Assembly (NCBI RefSeq): GCF_016650635.1
Contig: NZ_JAEKFI010000003.1
Coordinates: 806,001-870,000, forward strand
DNA: 64,000 nucleotides
Direction of reading: 5' to 3'
Origin: Pseudomonas sp. TH43
GTDB taxonomy: Bacteria; Pseudomonadota; Gammaproteobacteria; Pseudomonadales; Pseudomonadaceae
Made by a program: the position numbers and the translations under genes. Below the pieces are notes generated by a model. It was not told the origin of the DNA. It saw nothing but the letters and a program-made list of their open reading frames with translations, and ran no database searches. Below are positions 53,371-63,224 of the stretch, piece by piece (the first letter of the stretch is position 1; each line of letters begins with the position of its first letter).

Positions 53371-55860
53371 ATGGCGAAATCCCCCGACCTCGCAAAAATC
53401 TGGTTCAGCGCCCGCGACTGGAAGCCGTTCGCGTTTCAGAAACAAGTCTGGGCGGCGGTCAAACGCGGTGAATCCGGATTGCTGCATGCCAGCACCGGCG
53501 CCGGTAAAACCTATGCAGTGTGGTTCGCCGCGCTCAATCGCTACGCCAGGCCCTCTGCGATTACTGAAACTTCACGCAAGCGCAAACCAGCCGCCGAACC
53601 ACTGACCGTGCTGTGGATTACGCCCATGCGTGCGCTCGCCGCCGATACCGCGCGCGCCCTGCAGGTGCCTGTTGATGATTTGCAGCTGCCGTGGAGTGTC
53701 GGCCTGCGCACCGGCGACACCAGCAGCAGCGAACGCGCCCGGCAGAGCCGACGCCTGCCGACCACGCTGATCACCACGCCAGAAAGCCTGACTCTGTTGC
53801 TCGCCCGTGCCGATGCGCAAGTTGCACTATCGACATTACGCATGATCGTCGTCGACGAATGGCACGAATTGCTGGGCAATAAACGCGGTGTGCAACTGCA
53901 ACTGGCCCTCGCCCGGCTGCGTCACTGGCAACCCGACCTGATCGTGTGGGGTGTTTCTGCAACCCTGGGTAATCAATCCCACGCCGAGCAGGTACTCATC
54001 CCACGCGGCGACGGCATCAGCGTTCAGGGTCAAAGCGAAAAAATCTTGAAGGTCGACACCCTTATCCCACTGTCCACTGAGCGTTTTCCCTGGGCCGGAC
54101 ACATCGGTCTGAAGATGCTGCCGCAGGTGGTTGCCGAGCTGGACGCCTGCGCCAGCACCCTGGTGTTCACCAATACCCGAGCGCAGTCGGAAATCTGGTA
54201 TCAGGCATTGCTTGAAGCCCGGCCGGATTGGGCCGGATTAATCGCCCTGCATCACAGTTCATTGTCCCGCGACACCCGCGACTGGGTCGAAAAAGCCTTG
54301 AAGGACGGTTTTTTGAAAGCCGTGGTCTGCACCTCAAGTCTGGATCTGGGCGTGGATTTTTTACCCGTCGAACGCGTGCTGCAAATCGGCTCGGCCAAAG
54401 GTATCGCACGCTTGATGCAACGCGCCGGACGTTCGGGACACGCACCGGGACGCAGCTCGCGGGTGACGCTGGTGCCGACCCACAGCCTTGAACTGATCGA
54501 AGCGGCAGCCGCCCGCGATGCTGTCGAGCAACGGCGCATTGAACCCCGTCTGTCGCCGCACAAACCGCTGGATGTGTTGGTGCAGCACTTGGTCAGCATG
54601 GCCCTCGGCGGCGGATTTTTACCTGATGAGTTGTACGAAGAAGTCCGCGGTGCCTGGGCCTATCGCGATCTGACGCCTGAGGACTGGGCCTGGGCGCTGG
54701 CTTTCGTACGCCATGGCGGGATGTCTCTGACAGCCTATCCGGATTATCGCCGGGTAGAACCGGACGAAAACGGCGTCTGGCGTGTTCCGGACGCGCGCCT
54801 CGCGCGCCGCCATCGCATGAGCGTTGGCACCATCGTCAGCGACGCGAGTATTCAATTGAAATTCTGGAGCAAGGGCGGCGGTGGCAAGCAGTTGGGCAGC
54901 GTAGAGGAAGGTTTTATCGCTCGACTCAAACCCGGTGATGGCTTCCTCTTCGCCGGGCGTTTGCTGGAGTTGGTGCGAGTGGAAAACATGACGGCCTACG
55001 TGAAACGCAGCAGCGTAAAAAAAGCCGCCGTGCCGCGCTGGAATGGCGGACGTATGCCGCTGTCCAGCGAATTGGCCGAAGCCGTGGTCACTCGCTTCAG
55101 CGCTGCGGCACGGGGCGAGTTCAGCGGTCCGGAAATGCAGGCCTTGCGACCGTTGCTGGACACTCAAGCGCAATGGTCTGGCTTGCCTACGTCAGAGAAC
55201 CTTTTGGCAGAAGTGCTGAAATCCCGCGAGGGCTGGCACCTTTTTCTTTACCCGTTTGCCGGTCGGCAGGTGCATTTGGGGCTGGCGAGCCTGCTGGCCT
55301 GGCGCGTCAGCCAGCGTCAGCCGGTGACCTTTTCGATCGCGGTGAATGACTACGGGCTGGAGCTGCTCAGCGCCACAGCTGTCGATTGGGCTGAGCATCT
55401 GAACGCTTCACTGTTCAATACCGATCATCTGTTGCTGGATGTGCTGTCCAGTCTGAATGCCGGAGAACTGGCCTTGCGGCGCTTCCGCGAAATCGCGCGA
55501 ATAGCCGGCCTGGTGTTCGCCGGCTACCCCGGCGCGCCGAAGAGTACCCGACAGGTGCAGGCCTCAAGTGGGCTGTTCTTTGAAGTGTTCAAACAATACG
55601 ACGCGGACAATCTGTTGCTGGCCCAGGCCGGGGAAGAAGTCCTGCGCGAAGAACTGGATATTCGTCGGTTGGAGCAGACGCTGGAGCGCATCAACCGGAT
55701 GAACCTGGATGTGCATCAGATCAAACGTCCTGCACCGTTGGGGTTTCCACTGTTGGTTGAACGCATGCGCGAAAGCATGAGTTCTGAAAAGCTTGCTGAC
55801 AGGATCAGGCGGATGGTGGGTGACTTGGAAAAATCCGCCGACAAGAGTTCATCCCGATGA
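53371..55860 (+). CDS. Ligase-associated Lhr-type DEXH helicase
   Basis: An 829-residue superfamily 2 helicase of the Lhr-Core type. Walker A is STGAGKT (41-47), the DEXH box is DEWH (162-165), and motif VI includes [15 protein letters not shown] long C-terminal domain with WH and beta-barrel regions follows. Homologues are ssDNA-dependent ATPases translocating 3'-5' and work with the adjacent phosphoesterase and the ligase pair. The ATG at 53371 gives the family start [12 protein letters not shown]; an upstream in-frame ATG at 53317 adds 18 unlikely residues. Confidence 0.92.
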   Translation: MAKSPDLAKIWFSARDWKPFAFQKQVWAAVKRGESGLLHASTGAGKTYAVWFAALNRYARPSAITETSRKRKPAAEPLTVLWITPMRALAADTARALQVPVDDLQLPWSVGLRTGDTSSSERARQSRRLPTTLITTPESLTLLLARADAQVALSTLRMIVVDEWHELLGNKRGVQLQLALARLRHWQPDLIVWGVSATLGNQSHAEQVLIPRGDGISVQGQSEKILKVDTLIPLSTERFPWAGHIGLKMLPQVVAELDACASTLVFTNTRAQSEIWYQALLEARPDWAGLIALHHSSLSRDTRDWVEKALKDGFLKAVVCTSSLDLGVDFLPVERVLQIGSAKGIARLMQRAGRSGHAPGRSSRVTLVPTHSLELIEAAAARDAVEQRRIEPRLSPHKPLDVLVQHLVSMALGGGFLPDELYEEVRGAWAYRDLTPEDWAWALAFVRHGGMSLTAYPDYRRVEPDENGVWRVPDARLARRHRMSVGTIVSDASIQLKFWSKGGGGKQLGSVEEGFIARLKPGDGFLFAGRLLELVRVENMTAYVKRSSVKKAAVPRWNGGRMPLSSELAEAVVTRFSAAARGEFSGPEMQALRPLLDTQAQWSGLPTSENLLAEVLKSREGWHLFLYPFAGRQVHLGLASLLAWRVSQRQPVTFSIAVNDYGLELLSATAVDWAEHLNASLFNTDHLLLDVLSSLNAGELALRRFREIARIAGLVFAGYPGAPKSTRQVQASSGLFFEVFKQYDADNLLLAQAGEEVLREELDIRRLEQTLERINRMNLDVHQIKRPAPLGFPLLVERMRESMSSEKLADRIRRMVGDLEKSADKSSSR

Positions 55861-56513
55861 GCGCGCCCTACCCTGTGCGCCTCGCCGGCGAGGAATTGTG
55901 GCTGCTGCCGGAAAAAGCCCTGTACTGGCCGGCGCAACAGGCGCTGCTGATTGCCGACGTGCATTTCGGCAAAGCGGCGGCCTATCGCAGCCTCGGCCAG
56001 CCGGTTCCACAAGGCACCACGGCGAGCAATATTTCGGTGATCGATCATTTGCTGGCGAAATTGCCGTGCCGGCAACTGATCTTTCTCGGCGATTTCCTCC
56101 ATGGCCCAGGTTCACATGCGCCCGGCACGTTGAACGCCTTGGCGCAGTGGCGGGCACGCCACGTTGATCTGCCGATGACACTGATTCGCGGCAATCACGA
56201 CAAACGCGCGGGCGATCCCCCGGCATCGCTGAACATACGAGTGGTACCGGAGCCGCTGCTGCTGGGGCCTTTCGCTCTACAGCATGAACCGGATCCACAT
56301 CCTGAAAGGCATGTACTGGCCGGTCACGTACACCCGGTCTATCGATTACACGGCAGGGGCCGACAGAGTCTGCGCCTGGCGTGCTTCAGATTGGGTGAGC
56401 GCATTAGCCTGTTGCCAGCGTTTGGCGCGTTTACCGGGGGCTATCCGGTCGAAAAGGATGACAACTGCAAAATCTTTGTCATCGGCGACAACGAAATCTG
56501 GCCAGTCAACTAA
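55857..56513 (+). CDS. pdeM: Ligase-associated DNA-damage-response endonuclease PdeM
   Basis: A 218-residue calcineurin-like metallophosphoesterase. The five metal motifs are [22 protein letters not shown] and GHVHPVY, with an early Asp-His pair. Homologues act as manganese-dependent DNA endonucleases in the Lhr/ligase repair set. The start overlaps the helicase stop by four bases, so the two are coupled. Confidence 0.9.
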   Translation: MSAPYPVRLAGEELWLLPEKALYWPAQQALLIADVHFGKAAAYRSLGQPVPQGTTASNISVIDHLLAKLPCRQLIFLGDFLHGPGSHAPGTLNALAQWRARHVDLPMTLIRGNHDKRAGDPPASLNIRVVPEPLLLGPFALQHEPDPHPERHVLAGHVHPVYRLHGRGRQSLRLACFRLGERISLLPAFGAFTGGYPVEKDDNCKIFVIGDNEIWPVN

Positions 56514-56534
56514 ACCTGCCCACTCCCTCGCGCC

Positions 56535-56624
56535 TGTAGGAGCAAAGCTTGCTCGCGAAGGCGTCTGCACATCCATCAAAGATGAAACAGACACACCGTT
56601 TCGCGAGCAAGCTCTGCTCCTGCA
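56535..56624. repeat. REP-type inverted pair, family C (diverged)
   Basis: Facing units TGTAGGAGCAAAGCTTGCTC and TCGCGAGCAAGCTCTGCTCC, with ~40 bases between. Several substitutions relative to the copy at 22498. It separates pdeM from the convergent small gene. Confidence 0.8.
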
Positions 56625-56630
56625 AAAACA

Positions 56631-56840
56631 TCAGGCGACTGGCGCCGGTGGCGGCTCGTCCGGCAAGGTGGGCTCGCCTGGCTCGGTCGGTTGCTCATTG
56701 GGGGTGTCGGGATCAGGCTGACCGGGAATTCCACCGGCCATGCTCAAGGATGGTTGTGCCAACAGGGACCAGGCCAATACGCCAACCTGATTGGGCTCAA
56801 GCCTTGCCAGCTCGGCAGTGATATGCGGGTCGATCTTCAT
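56631..56840 (-). CDS. Small conserved hypothetical protein, proline-rich tail
   Basis: A 69-residue protein with a helical N-terminal half (MKIDPHITAELARLEPNQVG) and a C-terminal Pro/Glu-rich tail (PDPDTPNEQPTEPGEP). It starts with GAGTGCTCC-type upstream sequence and an in-frame ATG; the longer frame adds 18 residues. I recognise it only as a small gene near dcd in pseudomonads. Function unknown. Confidence 0.5.
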   Translation of the reverse strand: MKIDPHITAELARLEPNQVGVLAWSLLAQPSLSMAGGIPGQPDPDTPNEQPTEPGEPTLPDEPPPAPVA

Positions 56841-56947
56841 GGAGCACTCCTCGGCGAAGGCCCGTTTTGCCAGAAACAAAAACGGGCAGTACACCCCATA
56901 GAGTGTCTGCCCGCCAAAGAATTCCCGACATCCGCCGGATGGACGAA

Positions 56948-57514
56948 TCAGGTGCGCGGCAGAGTCACGCCACGCTGGCCCTGGTACTTGCCGCCACGAT
57001 CCTTGTAGGAAACTTCACACTCTTCGTCGGATTCGAGGAAGAGCATCTGCGCCACGCCTTCGTTGGCGTAGATTTTCGCCGGCAGGTTGGTGGTGTTGGA
57101 AAACTCCAGCGTTACGTGACCTTCCCACTCAGGCTCGAGCGGGGTGACGTTAACGATGATGCCGCAGCGCGCGTAGGTGCTTTTGCCCAGGCAGATGGTC
57201 AATACGTTGCGCGGAATGCGGAAGTATTCGACGGTGCTGGCCAGCGCGAAGGAGTTCGGCGGAATGATGCAAACGTCGCTGTGGATGTCGACGAAGCTGC
57301 CCGGATCGAAGTTTTTCGGATCAACGATCGACGAGTTGATGTTGGTGAACACCTTGAAATGATTGGTGCAACGCACATCGTAGCCATAGCTCGACACACC
57401 GTAGGAGATCACCCGGCTGTCATCGTTGCCACGTACCTGGCGCTCGACGAAAGGCTCGATCATGCCGTGTTCCTGCGCCATGCGGCGAATCCACTTGTCC
57501 GATTTGATGCTCAT
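56948..57514 (-). CDS. dcd: dCTP deaminase
   Basis: A 188-residue homotrimeric enzyme that deaminates dCTP to dUTP for thymidylate synthesis. The family start [13 protein letters not shown] and the blocks [35 protein letters not shown] and [10 protein letters not shown] are all intact; the catalytic Glu is in LEPEWEG. The ATG at 57514 matches the known N-terminus. Confidence 0.95.
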   Translation of the reverse strand: MSIKSDKWIRRMAQEHGMIEPFVERQVRGNDDSRVISYGVSSYGYDVRCTNHFKVFTNINSSIVDPKNFDPGSFVDIHSDVCIIPPNSFALASTVEYFRIPRNVLTICLGKSTYARCGIIVNVTPLEPEWEGHVTLEFSNTTNLPAKIYANEGVAQMLFLESDEECEVSYKDRGGKYQGQRGVTLPRT

Positions 57515-57868
57515 GGCGGGGTGTCCTGAATAGCGAGGTGGAAAAATTCTGTCCGGCATCTTACCGGGCGCGCCGCCGGGTTCAAAGTGCGGGCTGCAAT
57601 TCTCGCCGATCCCCCATGATTTACGCGGTCTGGCGACGAACCGTCACACCGCCGATCCCTAAAATACAGAAACCTTCGCAAGAAGCATTGGCACGTCTCG
57701 GAAAAAGGGTTAAGGTGGCGCCACTGTGCTGCTTGTGTCACTGAGAATCTCTACACGATATGTTGAATTTCGATCCAACCATCTACAAGAATTTTTCCTG
57801 CTCTTTGCACTCAGTCTCGGCCAGGGTTCTTCCTGAGTCGCAGTTATCTTTGTTCAAGGAGTTACACC
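57515..57868. other. Divergent promoter region of dcd and csp
   Basis: This 354-base gap holds the dcd promoter and, on its right, a long (>100-base) leader of the cold-shock gene ending in AAGGAG. Long structured leaders are usual for cold-inducible csp genes. I see no convincing ORF, and no promoter boxes that I would state with confidence. Confidence 0.5.
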
Positions 57869-58078
57869 ATGTCTAATCGCCAAACCGGTACCGTTAAGTG
57901 GTTCAACGATGAAAAAGGCTTCGGCTTCATCACTCCACAATCCGGTGACGACCTGTTCGTTCACTTCAAAGCTATCCAATCCGACGGCTTCAAAAGCCTG
58001 AAAGAAGGCCAACAGGTTTCTTTCATCGCTACCCGCGGTCAGAAAGGCATGCAAGCTGAGGAAGTACAAGTTATCTAA
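57869..58078 (+). CDS. Cold-shock-domain protein (CspA family)
   Basis: A 69-residue OB-fold RNA/DNA-binding protein ([21 protein letters not shown]). RNP1 (KGFGFI) and RNP2 (LFVHF) are intact, and the length is standard. It is an RNA chaperone at low temperature or in stationary phase. A strong AAGGAG and a long leader precede it and a strong terminator follows. Confidence 0.95.
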   Translation: MSNRQTGTVKWFNDEKGFGFITPQSGDDLFVHFKAIQSDGFKSLKEGQQVSFIATRGQKGMQAEEVQVI

Positions 58079-58095
58079 CTTGTAGCTTCTTTAGA

Positions 58096-58127
58096 AAAGA
58101 GCCCCGCCCTTAAAAGCGGGGCTTTTT
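58096..58127 (+). terminator. Terminator of the cold-shock gene
   Basis: AAAAGAGCCCCGC / GCGGGGCTTTTTT with a short CCTTAAAA-type loop. A perfect GC-rich stem and T-run. Confidence 0.9.
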
Positions 58128-58156
58128 TGTGGGCGCCTGTTTTGTGCAGACGCAAA

Positions 58157-58224
58157 AAAAGATCGCAGCCTGCGGCAGCTCCTACGGGGATGAATGTAGG
58201 AGTTGCCGAAGGCTGCGATCTTTT
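58157..58224. repeat. Long inverted repeat, family B
   Basis: Arms AAAGATCGCAGCCTGCGGCA... and GAGTTGCCGAAGGCTGCGAT..., with ~9 bases between them. Slightly mismatched arms. Located between the csp terminator and the DUF481 gene end. Confidence 0.85.
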
Positions 58225-58233
58225 GCTTTTGCC

Positions 58234-59241
58234 TTACCAGGCCACGCCAAACCCTGCGGTGTAGCGGGTCTTGCTCAAATCCGCATCGTTGGTACCGCTG
58301 ATGATGTCACGCTCGGCCTTGAGGTTCAGCGACGCCCAATCAGTGACCTTGTAACGCAGGCCCATCTCGGCATCCAGTGCATAGTCGGCCACGCCAGACA
58401 ACGGTTTGCCGATTTCGCCATTGGTGAAGAACTCAACCTTCTTGCCGATCAGGTAACGGTTGTAGTCCCACTTCATCGCGACCGAATAGAAGTTGTCCTT
58501 GCCGCCATCGCTGTACTCGTAATCGGTGCGGTTGAGCAGCGAACCCAGCGAGAACGCGCCCAGCTCGTCATCCCAGAACTGATAACCCGGACCGGTACCC
58601 ACTACGCGCTGACGGGACAACTCTTCGACGTAATCACGCTTGTAGTTCAGACGGCCCTGCCAGAACCACTTGTCGGTCAGGAAGCGGTCGAGGGCATATT
58701 CGGCGCGCCAGTTGTTGGTGGTGACTTCGTCGTCCTGCACTTCACGGTTGTACTCGCCTTCGGCGGTGTGTCGCCAGCGGCCGTGACGCGCGGTGGTCTT
58801 GAAGCCTACGTCGTAATCATCGGTGTCCTTCTCGGCGCGCTGATAGTCCAGCGCCAGATCGACATTGCCCTTCCACACCAGATCCTCGACCACCGGTTTC
58901 GGTTTGAGAATCTGCTGAATGCTCGCCAGCTCGACAGTTTTCGGCGCCTCACCGTTGGCCAGGGTGACCTTGCCGTCTTCGGCCGCCGTCAGCGACTTGG
59001 ACACTTCACCGCTGTATGCGTCCTGCTTGACCAGCAGGTGCTGATCACTGTCCAGGGTTTTGACCTCTTTCCAGTCAATCGTGACCGCACCGGCATATTT
59101 GGTCTGGATCAACAGCTTGCCGCCATCGAACACGGTGATAGTGCCGGTCAACTTGTCACCGTTCTTTAACCACACGGTGTCGGCAAGCAGGGGCGTGGAC
59201 GCACTGAAAACAGCAAGGCACAGCAAGGTTCTGGACAACAT
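58234..59241 (-). CDS. DUF481-family outer-membrane protein
   Basis: A 335-residue precursor with a signal peptide (MLSRTLLCLAVFSASTPLLA). An N-terminal ~100-residue domain has a short SH3-like repeat (VWLKNGDKLTGTITVFDGGKL), then a beta-barrel of alternating strands ending in the aromatic AGFGVAW. This is the DUF481 (YdiY-like) family, salt- or stress-associated in some bacteria. Role unknown. Divergent from the ATL gene. Confidence 0.85.
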   Translation of the reverse strand: MLSRTLLCLAVFSASTPLLADTVWLKNGDKLTGTITVFDGGKLLIQTKYAGAVTIDWKEVKTLDSDQHLLVKQDAYSGEVSKSLTAAEDGKVTLANGEAPKTVELASIQQILKPKPVVEDLVWKGNVDLALDYQRAEKDTDDYDVGFKTTARHGRWRHTAEGEYNREVQDDEVTTNNWRAEYALDRFLTDKWFWQGRLNYKRDYVEELSRQRVVGTGPGYQFWDDELGAFSLGSLLNRTDYEYSDGGKDNFYSVAMKWDYNRYLIGKKVEFFTNGEIGKPLSGVADYALDAEMGLRYKVTDWASLNLKAERDIISGTNDADLSKTRYTAGFGVAW

Positions 59242-59405
59242 AAGCGAATCGAGGGCTCAAGTTTGCGAAAAAAGGTCGGCATTATCCGTAGGAATAAGAC
59301 CCTGACAAGGACTGACCGGACTATTTCTATTGAGTTCATTTCTCAACTGCACGACGACGGATTACCCTGAAGGCCTCAATCCGACGATGTTCAGGAGGCG
59401 CACCC

Positions 59406-59759
59406 GTGACAGACCCGATCAACGACCGTGAAAGCGAAGCGCAAATCCGACGCACGGCGCTCTACTCGACCCTCGCACAAGTGCCCGAGGGTAAAGTCGT
59501 CAGCTATGGTCAATTGGCAGAACTCGCCGGATTGGGGCGCGCCGCCCGCTGGGTCGGCCGCACGTTGAGTCAGTTGCCCGGCGATACCAAACTGCCCTGG
59601 CACCGGGTGCTCGGTGCCGGCGGTCGGATCAGCCTCCCGGTCGGCAGCCCTTCCGGCGATGAACAACGGGCCAGATTGCGCACTGAAGGCATCACCATCC
59701 TGAACAATCGTGTGGATATTCAGCGCCATGGCTGGCGTCCGGTAGAGCACAGCGGTTAG
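59406..59759 (+). CDS. Alkyltransferase-like protein (MGMT family, Trp for Cys)
   Basis: A 117-residue DNA-binding protein like the C-terminal half of O6-alkylguanine-DNA alkyltransferase. The active-site P-C-H-R is P-W-H-R (W65), so it cannot accept an alkyl group. It should flag O6-alkylguanine lesions for nucleotide excision repair, as other ATLs do. Other helix-turn-helix and Arg-finger residues (AARWVGRTLS) are kept. It starts at a GTG seven bases after AGGAGG. Confidence 0.88.
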   Translation: MTDPINDRESEAQIRRTALYSTLAQVPEGKVVSYGQLAELAGLGRAARWVGRTLSQLPGDTKLPWHRVLGAGGRISLPVGSPSGDEQRARLRTEGITILNNRVDIQRHGWRPVEHSG

Positions 59760-59802
59760 AGTGCGCGCTTTGTTTTCGCAATCTTGAGGCAGACTTCAGC
59801 CC

Positions 59803-61362
59803 ATGCCCCGTAAAACCTGGCGCGCCGCGCTAGCCGCTTATGCCAGTCCTTCGACGCTCGTGCTGTTGTTGCTGGGTTTCGCCGCCGGCCTGCCGTACAT
59901 GCTGGTGTTTTCAACGCTTTCCGTGTGGCTGCGCGAAGCGGGCGTAGCCCGTGAAACCATCGGCTACGCGAGCCTGATCGGCCTCGCTTATGCGTTCAAA
60001 TGGGTCTGGTCGCCCCTGCTCGACCAATGGCGCCTGCCGTTATTGGGCAAGCTTGGCCGTCGACGCTCGTGGCTGGTGCTTTCGCAAACACTGGTAATTT
60101 TTGGCCTGATCGGCATGGGTTTCTGTGATCCGCAGAAGCATTTGTCCTGGCTGATCGCCATCGCCGTTGTCGTCGCCTTCGCCTCCGCAACGCAAGATAT
60201 CGCGGTCGATGCCTATCGCCTGGAAATCGCCGAGGACAACCGCCAGGCTGCCCTCGCCGCCAGCTACATGTCGGGTTATCGCGTGGCAGCGCTGTTGGCC
60301 ACCGCTGGCGCACTGTTTTTCGCGGAGGGCTTTGGTTCTACCGGGTTCAACTATCAGCATTCGGCATGGACGGGCACTTACGTGCTGTTCGGTGCGCTGA
60401 TGATCCCTGCCCTGCTCACCACCTTTTTCATGCGCGAACCGCCGGTGCCGCTGCGCACCCAATTGCAGGCCGGGCGCTACACGTTCATGCATCAACTGAT
60501 GTCGGTGTTTGTGCTGATCGTCTTGCTGGTGTCCGTGCCGGCGATGTTCACCCAACTCTACAACACCGATTTTGCCAGCGTGCTGTTCGGCGGGATGAGC
60601 CCGCTCGACCTGCTGCTTGAAGACCGCGCTTTCCTGCGCGCCATTCTCTATACGCTGCTCACCGGCCTGTGCCTGTCGACCATGGGTCGTCGTGGCCTGG
60701 CGCCAGTACTGACGCCCGTCAACGACTTCATTTTGCGTTACCGCTGGCAGGCGCTATTACTGCTCGGACTGATCGCCACCTATAGGATGTCGGACACAGT
60801 GATGGGCGTAATGGCCAACGTGTTCTACATCGACCAGGGCTTTACCAAGGATCAGATTGCCAGTGTCAGCAAAATCTTCGGCCTGATCATGACCCTCGTG
60901 GGCGCCGGCATGGGCGGTCTGCTGATCGTGCGCTTTGGCATTCTGCCGATTCTGTTCATCGGCGGCGCAGCCTCGGCGGCCACGAATCTTCTGTTCGTGA
61001 TGCTCGCCGACATGGGCCCTAACCTGAAGATGCTGGTGGTGACCATTTCCCTCGACAACTTCAGTTCCGGCCTGGCGACCTCGGCGTTCGTCGCCTATCT
61101 GTCGAGCCTGACCAACCTGAAGTTCTCCGCGACACAATATGCTCTGCTCAGCTCGATCATGCTCCTGCTGCCGCGCCTTATGGGCGGCTATTCCGGTGTC
61201 ATGGTCGAGAAGTTCGGCTACCACAGCTTCTTCCTGATCACCGCACTGCTCGGTGTGCCGACGCTGGTGCTGATCGCCCTGCACTGGTTCCAGGAAAGGC
61301 GCCGCGAAGGCCCGACACCCACGCCCGAACCCGTGCCGACGCCAGTCGCGGAAGAGTCGTAG
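59803..61362 (+). CDS. ampG: Muropeptide permease AmpG
   Basis: A 519-residue inner-membrane MFS transporter with about 14 helices that brings anhydromuropeptides from cell-wall turnover into the cytoplasm and so controls AmpC induction. The N-terminus FAAGLPYMLVFSTLSVWLREAG and the blocks KWVWSPLLDQ and ATQDIAVDAYRLE are diagnostic. The C-terminus ends in a Pro-rich tail. It is followed by a 10-bp hairpin without a T-run. Confidence 0.92.
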   Translation: MPRKTWRAALAAYASPSTLVLLLLGFAAGLPYMLVFSTLSVWLREAGVARETIGYASLIGLAYAFKWVWSPLLDQWRLPLLGKLGRRRSWLVLSQTLVIFGLIGMGFCDPQKHLSWLIAIAVVVAFASATQDIAVDAYRLEIAEDNRQAALAASYMSGYRVAALLATAGALFFAEGFGSTGFNYQHSAWTGTYVLFGALMIPALLTTFFMREPPVPLRTQLQAGRYTFMHQLMSVFVLIVLLVSVPAMFTQLYNTDFASVLFGGMSPLDLLLEDRAFLRAILYTLLTGLCLSTMGRRGLAPVLTPVNDFILRYRWQALLLLGLIATYRMSDTVMGVMANVFYIDQGFTKDQIASVSKIFGLIMTLVGAGMGGLLIVRFGILPILFIGGAASAATNLLFVMLADMGPNLKMLVVTISLDNFSSGLATSAFVAYLSSLTNLKFSATQYALLSSIMLLLPRLMGGYSGVMVEKFGYHSFFLITALLGVPTLVLIALHWFQERRREGPTPTPEPVPTPVAEES

Positions 61363-61373
61363 GACATTTCGCC

Positions 61374-61397
61374 AACGGCGGGAAGAATCCCGCCGTT
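61374..61397. terminator. Hairpin after ampG
   Basis: AACGGCGGGA / TCCCGCCGTT with an AGAA loop, 12 bases past the ampG stop. The stem is perfect but no T-run follows, so any termination is probably weak or factor-dependent. Confidence 0.4.
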
Positions 61398-61491
61398 GCA
61401 CCTCACCGCCGGCCGCACGCCTGTACGTCAGCAAAACTCGCCGGTACACTGCTCCGTCATTTCCAGTCATAGCAACCGACAACGGCCAACC

Positions 61492-63207
61492 ATGCGCACC
61501 AGTCAATTTTTGCTCGCCACACAGAAAGAAACGCCTTCCGATGCGGTCGTGATCAGCCACCAGCTGATGCTGCGCGCCGGCATGATCCGCAAACTCGCCT
61601 CGGGCCTGTACACCTGGCTGCCCATGGGCCTGCGGGTTATGCGCAAGGTTGAAGCCATCGTTCGCGAAGAGATGAACGCTGCCGGCTCTCTGGAAGTGTT
61701 GATGCCGAGCACCCAACCGGCCGAGCTGTGGCAGGAATCCGGGCGCTGGGAAGAATACGGCCCTGAACTGCTGCGCATCAAAGACCGCCACGGTCGCGAC
61801 TTCTGCGCGGGCCCGACCCACGAAGAAGTGATCACCGATCTGATGCGCAACGAGTTGAGCAGCTACAAACAGCTGCCAATCAACCTGTACCAGATCCAGA
61901 CCAAATTCCGTGATGAAATCCGTCCACGCTTCGGTTTGATGCGCGGCCGCGAATTCATCATGAAAGACGCGTACTCGTTCCACGCCGATCAAGCGTCGCT
62001 GCAGGTTACCTACGACCGCATGCACCAGGCGTACTGCAACGTGTTCACCCGTTTGGGCCTGAAATTCCGTCCGGTTGAAGCCGACAACGGTTCGATCGGT
62101 GGCGCGGGTTCGCATGAATTCCACGTGCTGGCCGAATCCGGCGAAGACGATATCGTCTTCAGCAACGGTTCCGACTACGCAGCGAACATCGAGAAGGCCG
62201 AAGCGGTACCACGCGAAACTTCGCGTGCCGCGGCGACCGAAGAGCTGCGCCTGGTCGATACGCCAGACACCAAGACCATCGCGGCACTGGTGGAAAAATT
62301 CAATCTGCCGATTGAAAAGACTATCAAGACCCTGATCGTCCACGCGGAAGAAGCAGGCAAGCTGATCGCGCTGGTGATTCGTGGTGACCACGAACTCAAC
62401 GAAATCAAAGCTGCCCAGCAACCTGGCGTGGCCAACCCGCTGGTCATGGCTTCCGATGCCGAACTGCGTGACGCCATTGGCGCTGGCGCCGGTTCCCTCG
62501 GCCCGCTGAACCTGCCACTGCCAATCATCATCGACCGCTCGGTCGAACTGATGAGCGACTTTGGCATCGGCGCGAACATCGACGACAAGCACTACTTCGG
62601 CGTGAACTGGGAGCGTGATCTGCCGGTTCCGACCGTGGCCGACCTGCGTAACGTGGTTGCCGGTGATCCGAGCCCGGACGGCAAAGGCACGCTGGAAATC
62701 AAGCGCGGCATCGAAGTCGGGCACATCTTCCAACTGGGCAACAAGTACAGCAAGGCGATGAAGTGCGAAGTGCTGGGCGAGAACGGCAAACCGGTGACCC
62801 TGGAAATGGGTTGCTACGGTATTGGTGTATCCCGCGTGGTGGCTGCGGCCATCGAGCAGAACAACGACGCCAACGGCATCATCTGGAGCGACACCCTGGC
62901 GCCGTTCCAGATCGCTCTGGTACCGCTGCGTTATGAAACCGAGCAGGTGCGCGAAGCCACCGACAAGCTGTACGCCGAATTGACGGCCGCCGGCTTCGAA
63001 GTGCTGCTGGACGACCGCGACAAGAAAACCAGCCCGGGCATCAAGTTCGCGGACATGGAGCTGATCGGCATTCCTCACCGGATCGTGGTCAGTGACCGCG
63101 GCCTCGCCGAAGGCAACCTGGAATACAAGAGCCGTACCGAAGGCGAAGCGCAAGCATTGCCGGTGGCCGACGTATTGTCCTTCCTGCAGGCCCGTATCCG
63201 CCGCTGA
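61492..63207 (+). CDS. proS: Prolyl-tRNA synthetase (bacterial type)
   Basis: A 571-residue class II synthetase charging tRNA-Pro. Motif 1 is around [16 protein letters not shown], motif 2 is [17 protein letters not shown] and motif 3 is [11 protein letters not shown]. Between motifs 2 and 3 lies the inserted editing (YbaK-like) domain of the bacterial type that clears Ala-tRNA-Pro. The start [15 protein letters not shown] at 61492 is the canonical N-terminus; an upstream start adds 32 residues. Confidence 0.96.
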   Translation: MRTSQFLLATQKETPSDAVVISHQLMLRAGMIRKLASGLYTWLPMGLRVMRKVEAIVREEMNAAGSLEVLMPSTQPAELWQESGRWEEYGPELLRIKDRHGRDFCAGPTHEEVITDLMRNELSSYKQLPINLYQIQTKFRDEIRPRFGLMRGREFIMKDAYSFHADQASLQVTYDRMHQAYCNVFTRLGLKFRPVEADNGSIGGAGSHEFHVLAESGEDDIVFSNGSDYAANIEKAEAVPRETSRAAATEELRLVDTPDTKTIAALVEKFNLPIEKTIKTLIVHAEEAGKLIALVIRGDHELNEIKAAQQPGVANPLVMASDAELRDAIGAGAGSLGPLNLPLPIIIDRSVELMSDFGIGANIDDKHYFGVNWERDLPVPTVADLRNVVAGDPSPDGKGTLEIKRGIEVGHIFQLGNKYSKAMKCEVLGENGKPVTLEMGCYGIGVSRVVAAAIEQNNDANGIIWSDTLAPFQIALVPLRYETEQVREATDKLYAELTAAGFEVLLDDRDKKTSPGIKFADMELIGIPHRIVVSDRGLAEGNLEYKSRTEGEAQALPVADVLSFLQARIRR

Positions 63208-63224
63208 AACCAGATAGAGACGTC

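Noticed and set aside
60757..63153. 798-codon frame antisense to ampG and proS
   Set aside because: It spans two clearly coding genes and their intergenic gap, has no ribosome-binding site and encodes low-quality sequence.
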